Origin: Variovorax fucosicus
Lineage (GTDB): Bacteria; Pseudomonadota; Gammaproteobacteria; Burkholderiales; Burkholderiaceae_C
Direction of reading: 5' to 3'
NCBI RefSeq assembly: GCF_030316825.1
Contig: NZ_JASZYU010000001.1
Coordinates: 248,001-312,000 of the forward strand
Length of the DNA stretch: 64,000 nucleotides
Shown here: positions 51,476 to 64,000 of the stretch, piece by piece
Position numbering within the stretch: position 1 is the stretch's first letter
How the letters are laid out: every line of letters begins with the position of its first letter
The notes under the pieces: model-generated
What the model saw: only the letters and a program-made list of their open reading frames with translations
Database searches by the model: none
Told to the model about the DNA's origin: nothing
Made by a program: the position numbers and the translations under genes

Positions 51476-52834
51476 CTACAACTCGCCCGGGGAGATATCT
51501 GCCCTTACGATCACTTTGAGCAAGTCCTCGAGGTCGACCGGCTTGGCCAAGTGATGATCGAATCCCGCAGCCAGCGCGCGCTTGCGGTCCTCCGGACTCT
51601 CGTAACCGGTAAGCGCGATCAATAGCGGTGACGAATCGCCCGCAGTGCAACTCCGGCGCAGACGCTTGGCGACCTCGTAGCCATTCATGTCGGGCAGACC
51701 GATGTCGCACACCACGATCTGGGACCGCTGGCGAGCGAAGGCGACCAGAGCGCTCGCGCCGTCCTGGGCCACCTCGACCTCGTAGCCCGACATCTCCAGC
51801 AGCATGGACAGCATCACGCCCGCGTCGACGTTGTCGTCCACGAGCAGGATGCGGGCTGGAACAAAGGCAGGCCTTGGCGTTGGCTGAAGGGCCGGCTCTT
51901 CAACCTTTGCCACGCGGGGCAGAACCACCGTGAACTCGCTGCCAGCACCGAGCCCGTCGCTGCGCGCCTTGACCGTTCCCCCATGCAGCTCGACCATGCT
52001 GCGCACCACCGTGAGCCCGATGCCCAGGCCACCCTGACTGCGGCTCAGAGAGCGCTCTTCCTGGGCAAACAGGTTGAAGATATGAGGCAGCGATTCCGCC
52101 GAAATTCCGCTCCCGTTGTCGGTCACGCGAATCACTACCTCGTCTGCCTCCCGCCTTGCGATCAAGGCGATGTCGCCGCCCTCCGGCGTGTACTTGGCGG
52201 CGTTGTGAAGCAGATTGCCAATGATCTGCGCCAACCGCGTCAGGTCCCCGTTTACAAAGAGGGGGCTGGCGGGCATGTCGAGCGTGAGATGCTGGCGCTG
52301 TGAATCGATGAGCCCGTGATACATCTCGACGGCCTGGTCGACGAACTCGCTGACCTTGACCGTTCGCCGCTGCAGAGTGACCTTGCCGCTCGTCACGCGA
52401 GACGCATCGAGCAAGTCGTCCAGCAGCCGCGCCATGTGTTCGACCTGACGGCGTACCACTTCACGGATGGTCGTCAAACGGGGGTCGGCCGTGTCGATCC
52501 GCTCCATCAGGTTCACGGCACTTCGAATCGGCGCCAACGGGTTGCGCAGTTCATGGGCCAACATGGCGAGGAATTCATCCTGCAGGTGCTTCGCCTTTTG
52601 CGCCGCCTCCTCCAGTCTCTCGGCGGCAAGCGTCGCCATGACCAGGTGTGCGTTCGCCTCCCTCAGATCCCCGCTGCCGGCCTCGACGGTCGACCGCGTC
52701 AGCTCCCATAGGCGCAAGGCCTCTTCACGGCGTGCCACCTCGCGCTCGCGCTGCGCAAGAGCCTGCTCTCGCGGGCTCATGCTCCCATCGGTCCCCTTGG
52801 GGCCAGATGGAGAGTCGGTGGATTCGGCAGCCAT
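51476..52834 (-). CDS. Hybrid histidine kinase with receiver
   Basis: A 452-residue soluble protein. N-terminal coiled coil (20-90), HisKA with FLAMLAHELRNPLAPIRSAV (His box), HATPase with IIGNLLHNAAKYTPEGG, DNGSGIS and GGLGIGLTVVRSMVELHGG, then a receiver (ILLVDDNVDAG, VVCDIGLPDMNG, KPVDLEDL). There is no visible sensor domain, so input must come by partner protein. It starts 18 bases after the stop of the KaiC-like gene; the two are in one operon. Confidence 0.92.
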   Translation of the reverse strand: MAAESTDSPSGPKGTDGSMSPREQALAQREREVARREEALRLWELTRSTVEAGSGDLREANAHLVMATLAAERLEEAAQKAKHLQDEFLAMLAHELRNPLAPIRSAVNLMERIDTADPRLTTIREVVRRQVEHMARLLDDLLDASRVTSGKVTLQRRTVKVSEFVDQAVEMYHGLIDSQRQHLTLDMPASPLFVNGDLTRLAQIIGNLLHNAAKYTPEGGDIALIARREADEVVIRVTDNGSGISAESLPHIFNLFAQEERSLSRSQGGLGIGLTVVRSMVELHGGTVKARSDGLGAGSEFTVVLPRVAKVEEPALQPTPRPAFVPARILLVDDNVDAGVMLSMLLEMSGYEVEVAQDGASALVAFARQRSQIVVCDIGLPDMNGYEVAKRLRRSCTAGDSSPLLIALTGYESPEDRKRALAAGFDHHLAKPVDLEDLLKVIVRADISPGEL

Positions 52835-52852
52835 GGCGAACCGTGCATGACT

Positions 52853-54316
52853 TCAAGACGGCCGCGGATGGCCGGTCAACAAGGCAGTCATGCCGGGCGT
52901 CGGCGGGCCGATCACGATGCCGGCATCCGTGACTTCGTAGAAGCGAAGCTCATGGCTATGGTCGCTGTTGCGCATCTTGACCACGGCCATGACGCGCTTG
53001 AGTTGACCTTCGAGTTCGACGTAGCGCTGAACGATGATCGCATCGGTGAGGAACGCCGCACCGTACGGGCTGAAGCGCAGGTCGGTGTAGCGGTCTTCCA
53101 ACTCTGAAATCATCAGGACGGCCGCACCCATGCCTGTCAGCACCGCAATCATGCGGTACAGCGACTCCCGAAAATCCTCCCGGAAGCTTGGTGCCAATGC
53201 CAGCTCGAACCCCGAAATGGAGTCGATGACGACTCTCGTCGCGCCGGTGCGCTCGATCAACTCCGTCAATGCGTGAAGCGTCTCGTCAATGGACAGGTCC
53301 AGCGAGCGCGTATCGATCATGCCGACCTCGCCGCTGGCGATCAGTTCGTCCAGTTGCATCTTGTGCGATCGCGCCGGGATTTTTTCGAAGGCCGCGATGA
53401 CCCCCTTCTCCCCCGCTCGCGCGCCCTCCGCCAGGAAAGCCGCGGCAAGCTGTGACTTGCCCGAACCGGAGGGGCCCGCGACGAGCAACGAATAGCCCGC
53501 CGGCAGTCCGCCTCCCATCATTTCATCGAGCAGCGGCACGCCCATCGAGAGACGTGAAGGCGCGCTGCCATGCCCGCTGGATATGTTGCTTTCAGGCGGC
53601 ATCGGGCTCGCAGCAATCCTGCGCGGGAAAATCTGCAGGCCATCGTCGCTGATGCGAAAGGTGTGCAGGCCGGGGATGGTGGCGTGGCCGCGCATCTTCG
53701 TGATCTGGATCTTGCGCACGACCGAGTTGCGCTCGACGGATTGCGCCATCCAGATGATGCCGTCTGCGACCGTGAAAATCGGATTGGCCTCGCTTTCGAG
53801 CGCGACGTATTCCCCGATCAGAAAGGTCGTTGCCTCCCAGGTGGTCAGGAGCATGCCGAGGCGCTGCACGAACTTCTGCAGATCCATCTCGATCCTGCCC
53901 GCCGTCTTTGCCGACTGGATGACGGAGCGAAACGAGTCGACCATGACCAGGGAGGGCCCGAAGCGTTCGACCTCCTCCACGATCCGCTTCAAGACGCGGT
54001 CGTAGTCACCTGCGACGATTTCATCGGCCAGGTTGATGAAACGGATGGAGTCGTTGACCTTGGCGGGATCGAAGAAGCTGTACTGCTGCTGGTAGCGCAG
54101 CATTTTGAGGGGAGGCTCGCCCAGCACTGTGAAGAAGATGGCGCGCCGGTCGGGGTTCGCGAGTGCGAACATGATCTGGTGCGCGAGGGTCGTTTTGCCG
54201 GATCCAGGCGCGCCAGCGATCAGGTTGAACGAATATTCCGCCAGTCCGCCCTGGAGCAACGCGTCCAGTCCCGGCACGCCGGTGGGCAGTCGTCGGATGA
54301 CAACCTTCTTGGTCAT
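52853..54316 (-). CDS. KaiC-like double RecA-domain ATPase
   Basis: A 487-residue protein with two KaiC domains. First (1-245): GVPGLDALLQGG, Walker A GAPGSGKTT, and TVLGEPP with a single catalytic Glu where KaiC has two. Second (250-480): GVPLLDEMMGGGLPAGYS, Walker A GPSGSGKSQ, FEKIPARS, VVIDSISGFELAL (Walker B). KaiC in cyanobacteria keeps time with KaiA and KaiB; in proteobacteria such proteins lack KaiA and are linked to stress and kinases. No kaiB-type gene is seen nearby. Here it is followed by a hybrid kinase and preceded by a small helical protein. Confidence 0.92.
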   Translation of the reverse strand: MTKKVVIRRLPTGVPGLDALLQGGLAEYSFNLIAGAPGSGKTTLAHQIMFALANPDRRAIFFTVLGEPPLKMLRYQQQYSFFDPAKVNDSIRFINLADEIVAGDYDRVLKRIVEEVERFGPSLVMVDSFRSVIQSAKTAGRIEMDLQKFVQRLGMLLTTWEATTFLIGEYVALESEANPIFTVADGIIWMAQSVERNSVVRKIQITKMRGHATIPGLHTFRISDDGLQIFPRRIAASPMPPESNISSGHGSAPSRLSMGVPLLDEMMGGGLPAGYSLLVAGPSGSGKSQLAAAFLAEGARAGEKGVIAAFEKIPARSHKMQLDELIASGEVGMIDTRSLDLSIDETLHALTELIERTGATRVVIDSISGFELALAPSFREDFRESLYRMIAVLTGMGAAVLMISELEDRYTDLRFSPYGAAFLTDAIIVQRYVELEGQLKRVMAVVKMRNSDHSHELRFYEVTDAGIVIGPPTPGMTALLTGHPRPS

Positions 54317-54730
54317 TTAGAGATTCTCCTGGGAGGACTGGTCCGCAGCTTGCGTGCCCCAAGCCGAATTCAACATGCGAAGGGTCAGCGGTTCGCCGAT
54401 AAGGGAAATGAGGTGATCGACCAAGACGGAAATGAGGGTCTCCCCTGCTAACAGGCATTCAGCGGACGTGCGCGCCGCGAGGTCGTTGCGCAAAGCCTGA
54501 AGCAGCGTGTCTGACTGGCCGGCGACGGGCGGCGCCGTCCATTCGATCGTTGTGCGCGTGCGATGTACCGCATGCGCGACCAATGCAGTTGAGGCCTGCG
54601 CCCCGACGACCGAGGCAAGTTCGCCGTGAAGAAGACGCAAGACGGCGATGGTGGCATCCGCAGTTTGGCCAGGGTCGGAAGCGTCGCCCCGGCGCTGCAA
54701 AAGCGCCTGCCTGATGATGTCTTCGCGCAT
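54317..54730 (-). CDS. Small helical protein encoded before the KaiC-like gene
   Basis: A 137-residue, all-helical protein. The stop TAA directly abuts the KaiC-like ATG (TAAATG), so translation is coupled. GGAGG lies four bases before the ATG at 54730; the upstream in-frame frame is not needed. Sequence pattern TADATIAVLRLLHGELASVVG, then LLQALRNDLAARTSAECLLAGETLISVLVDHLISLIGEPLTLRMLNSAW resembles the second half of the receiver-fusion protein at 48038-49063. No known family recognised; a partner of the KaiC-like ATPase is likely. Confidence 0.8.
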   Translation of the reverse strand: MREDIIRQALLQRRGDASDPGQTADATIAVLRLLHGELASVVGAQASTALVAHAVHRTRTTIEWTAPPVAGQSDTLLQALRNDLAARTSAECLLAGETLISVLVDHLISLIGEPLTLRMLNSAWGTQAADQSSQENL

Positions 54731-54921
54731 GGCCCTCCGGCTCGGGTGTGGACATGCATTCTCGGGCATTTCGGGCCGGTGCTTTTTGGGCGCCATCCCG
54801 CCGCTTCGGCACACGTTGCCGATGCCTTCAAGGCCGCTGGGTGGAGGGATCTCTTGAAAATCGAGCCGCCCGGAACTATCTTTTCGCCGTTCTCACCCGG
54901 TCAACGAGAAAGGAGATCCCC

Positions 54922-55050
54922 ATGGCCATGGAACTGCTGGGCAAGCTCTCGGCATCGCGCTTGCCTGTCACGCTGCGCGCCGCCGGACTGGTCATCTCCC
55001 TCCGGCATTCGACCGACGCTCCCGCTTATCCCCTGGGACGACCATCATGA
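54922..55050 (+). CDS. Small 42-residue protein
   Basis: AAGGAGAT stands seven bases before an ATG, one of the best ribosome sites in the window. The product starts MAMELLGKLSASRLPVTLR, like a family of about 65-residue hypotheticals of Burkholderiales, but is shortened: the middle is missing and the tail (LRHSTDAPAYPLGRPS) is different. Its TGA overlaps the next ATG (ATGA). It may be a deletion derivative kept for translational coupling. Gap 54731-54921 otherwise empty. Confidence 0.6.
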   Translation: MAMELLGKLSASRLPVTLRAAGLVISLRHSTDAPAYPLGRPS

Positions 55051-55340
55051 AGACACAGTCATCCGAACAGCGAACCCAGCGCATCCGCTACCGCGGCGTT
55101 TCCATCGACCTCCGGGTCGAGGAGGTGGGCGGTCGAATCTTCGCGCACGCCGACCTCTTCGCCAAGAAGGAATTCCGTGGGCGACTCTCGATTGGGCGAA
55201 GGCGCGGCGCGGCGGGCGAGGCCTTGAGGACGCTCGAGGGGCTGGCGAAAGCCAGGGTTGACCTTTGGGCCATCGAAGCATCCGCACGGGCCGCCGGGGC
55301 GCGCCGTCTGCAGGCAGACATGGCGACCAAGCCGAAGTAG
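55047..55340 (+). CDS. Hypothetical protein
   Basis: A 97-residue basic protein (RIRYRGVSIDLRVEEVGGRIFAHADLFAKKEFRGRLSIG then an Ala/Arg helix). The first 55 residues look like a small beta-sheet domain. Translationally coupled to the 42-residue gene. Unknown function; convergent with the kinase gene 16 bases on. Confidence 0.65.
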   Translation: MKTQSSEQRTQRIRYRGVSIDLRVEEVGGRIFAHADLFAKKEFRGRLSIGRRRGAAGEALRTLEGLAKARVDLWAIEASARAAGARRLQADMATKPK

Positions 55341-55355
55341 CGCCCGATTGCGACG

Positions 55356-57161
55356 TCAGCCCGACCCGAGCCGCGGGCGCCCGCCTGCGACAACTTCGCC
55401 GATCAACCGAAGGAGCGTATCGGGGTCGAGTGGCTTGACGAGGTGTCGGTCAAAGCCGGCTTCCGAAGCCATCCGCACGTCCTCCGGCTGGCCCCAGCCT
55501 GTGACTGCGCAGATCCAGATGCGCCGGCCAGTTCGGTCTGCGCGGATCGCCCGGCATGCTTCGTAGCCGTTCAGCTTGGGCATGCCGATGTCCAGCAGGA
55601 TCAGCTCGGGGTCGAACTCTCGCGCCCCCGAAACGGCAGCCTCGCCGTCGAACACACACCGCACGCAGTGGCCCATCGCACGCAGCAGTTCGGTCAGCGC
55701 CTCGGCGGCATCCTGGTTGTCGTCCGCCACCAGCACGCGCAGCGCGGGCAAGGGTGCCTCCCCGCTAGCGGCGCCCTGGCCTGAAAAGTCGGCAGCGCCT
55801 GCGGGAGGTGCATCCACCAAGGGCAACGACACGACGAATTCACTGCCGCGCCCCGTCCCCTCGCTGCGCGCCACGATCGTGCCGCCGTGCAGTTCCACCA
55901 GCCGCCGGGTCAGTGAAAGACCGATGCCAAGCCCGCCGCGGGAACGGGACAAGGCAGTCTCCACCTGCGAAAACATCTCGAAGATGCTTTCCAGCCGATC
56001 GGCCGCGATGCCGATGCCGCTGTCACGCAACGTCACTTCCACGTGCTGCCCACGCGGCAGAACGCTGATGGCGATCTGCCCACCGCTGTCCGTGTACTTC
56101 GATGCATTGTGGAGAAGGTTCATGAACGCCTGGGCGAGCCGCGTGGCGTCTCCTTCGAGCGTCACCTCCTGGTCGGGGAGCGTGACTTGCAACTCGTGCT
56201 TGCACTCGTCGATCACAGGCCGCGCGGCATCGATCGCGTCCCGGAGCACCGAGGCGAGGAGGATGCGCTCGCGATGGAGCTGGATCTTGCCTTGGTTGAT
56301 GCGGCTCACGTCCATGAGGTCATCGATCAACCGGCTCATGGCCTTGACCTGCCGCCCGATCAGATCGGACGCGCGCACGACCTCGGGGTCCGCCGGCCCC
56401 TTCAATCCCAAAAGCCGCACCGCGTAGCCAATTGGCGCCAGCGGGTTGCGCAATTCGTGTGCAAGTGTCGCCAGGAACTCGTCCTTGCGACGATCCGCAC
56501 TGCGCAACTGCGCTTCGCTCGCCTCAAGCGCCTCGGTGCGGTCCAGCACCCGGCGTTCCAGCGTGTCGTTCAGTTCGCGCAGGCGCTCTTCGACGGTGCG
56601 ACGCTCCGCAATTTCCCCAACGAGCGCACGATTGGCTTCCTCCAACGCACGGCCCTTGCGGTACAGCTCGGCGAAGACGGACACCTTGGAGCGCAACACG
56701 TTGACATTGACGGGCTTGTGGAGGTAGTCGACGGCGCCGCTGCCATAGCCCTCCACGACACTGCGCTCGTCGTTGAAATAGGCCGTCAGGAAAATGATCG
56801 GGATGCTTGCCGTCTTCTTGCGCTGCTTGACGAGCTGGGCCAGCTCGAAGCCACTCATGTCGGGCATGCTCACGTCGAGCACCAGAACCGCAAACTCGTG
56901 GGTCATCAGCGCCATGAGGGCCTGCTCCCCCGAGTTGGCATGGACGAGCCGATAGCCCGAGTCGTCCAGCACGGTTTCTAGAACCGTCAGGTTGTTGGGC
57001 TCATCGTCCACGATCAGGACGTTGACCGGTTCGGCCAGCGCGCGTGTCACGCCATGATCCGCGCGGTCGGTCGCGGGTAGGCCGGCCTCCGGGGTCGTAG
57101 CCCTCCCGTTGTCCGCCATCAGCGGGCCGCGCGGGGAAAGGGGATCGAAGGACGCGGACAT
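55356..57161 (-). CDS. Receiver-kinase-receiver hybrid protein
   Basis: A 601-residue soluble protein. First receiver (46-165: VLIVDDEPNNLTVL, LVLDVSMPDMSG, YLHKPVNVN), coiled coil (170-225), HisKA with EFLATLAHELRNPLAPIGYA, HATPase with NLLHNASKYTDSGG, DSGIGIA, GGLGIGLSLTRRL, then a second receiver (VLVADDNQDAAEAL, LILLDIGMPKLNG, HLVKPLDPD). The front receiver would take a signal from another kinase. It starts 13 bases after the stop of the multi-HAMP kinase, so the two are probably one transcript and partners. Confidence 0.93.
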   Translation of the reverse strand: MSASFDPLSPRGPLMADNGRATTPEAGLPATDRADHGVTRALAEPVNVLIVDDEPNNLTVLETVLDDSGYRLVHANSGEQALMALMTHEFAVLVLDVSMPDMSGFELAQLVKQRKKTASIPIIFLTAYFNDERSVVEGYGSGAVDYLHKPVNVNVLRSKVSVFAELYRKGRALEEANRALVGEIAERRTVEERLRELNDTLERRVLDRTEALEASEAQLRSADRRKDEFLATLAHELRNPLAPIGYAVRLLGLKGPADPEVVRASDLIGRQVKAMSRLIDDLMDVSRINQGKIQLHRERILLASVLRDAIDAARPVIDECKHELQVTLPDQEVTLEGDATRLAQAFMNLLHNASKYTDSGGQIAISVLPRGQHVEVTLRDSGIGIAADRLESIFEMFSQVETALSRSRGGLGIGLSLTRRLVELHGGTIVARSEGTGRGSEFVVSLPLVDAPPAGAADFSGQGAASGEAPLPALRVLVADDNQDAAEALTELLRAMGHCVRCVFDGEAAVSGAREFDPELILLDIGMPKLNGYEACRAIRADRTGRRIWICAVTGWGQPEDVRMASEAGFDRHLVKPLDPDTLLRLIGEVVAGGRPRLGSG

Positions 57162-57174
57162 TGAAGGCTCCGTC

Positions 57175-64000
<6,826 letters not shown>

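Overview
The window is GC-rich, densely coded DNA, most likely from a betaproteobacterium of the Burkholderiales, and probably Comamonadaceae close to Variovorax. The clues are Bug/TctC-type solute receptors, a CaiB-type CoA-transferase set, SfnG/MsuE sulfone use, many hybrid histidine kinases and the general codon and intergenic style. No ribosomal RNA, tRNA or CRISPR array was seen. This placement is inference from gene content only.

Layout. 1-6.5 kb: a minus-strand sulfur-scavenging block (metN-metI-metQ, then msuE-sfnG, then livG-livH-like genes running off the left edge), with a second MetQ-type receptor read divergently. 6.6-10.3 kb: an exported phytase-like esterase and a cytosolic-looking fusion of a trypsin-like protease with a DNA/RNA non-specific endonuclease. 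10.6-13.5 kb: a PAS relic, a large lipoprotein and a small lipoprotein. 13.6-16.1 kb: a LuxR-type response regulator overlapping a membrane hybrid kinase. 16.4-22.5 kb: an IclR regulator divergent from an amidohydrolase, two Bug receptors, a CoA-transferase and a citryl-CoA-lyase-like protein. Two tandem palindromes in the divergent gap look like the operator. 22.8-27.2 kb: small metabolic and regulatory genes plus an exonuclease III relic.

27.4-42 kb: a type I secretion locus. It holds a 3535-residue RTX protein with 23 near-identical VCBS repeats (324-bp period), a PrtD-type ABC exporter and an HlyD-type adaptor. A 24-bp perfect inverted repeat lies outside both ends. The outer-membrane TolC partner is not in the window. 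The right edge carries an NnrS relic and a frameshifted HEAT-repeat gene between two copies of a 49-bp repeat. 43-46.6 kb: two lipoproteins, and an XRE regulator immediately before an M16 zinc peptidase.

46.9-64 kb: a minus-strand signalling district. It contains a Crp-like regulator overlapping a hemerythrin-domain protein, and a receiver domain fused to an uncharacterised helical domain. Next come an RsbQ-like hydrolase before a PAS kinase, a hybrid kinase, a double-RecA KaiC-like ATPase and a small relative of the same helical domain. Two further hybrid kinases follow, the second with at least 15 tandem HAMP units and running off the right edge. These look like redox, stress or volatile-signal circuits, but no ligand or output can be assigned from sequence.
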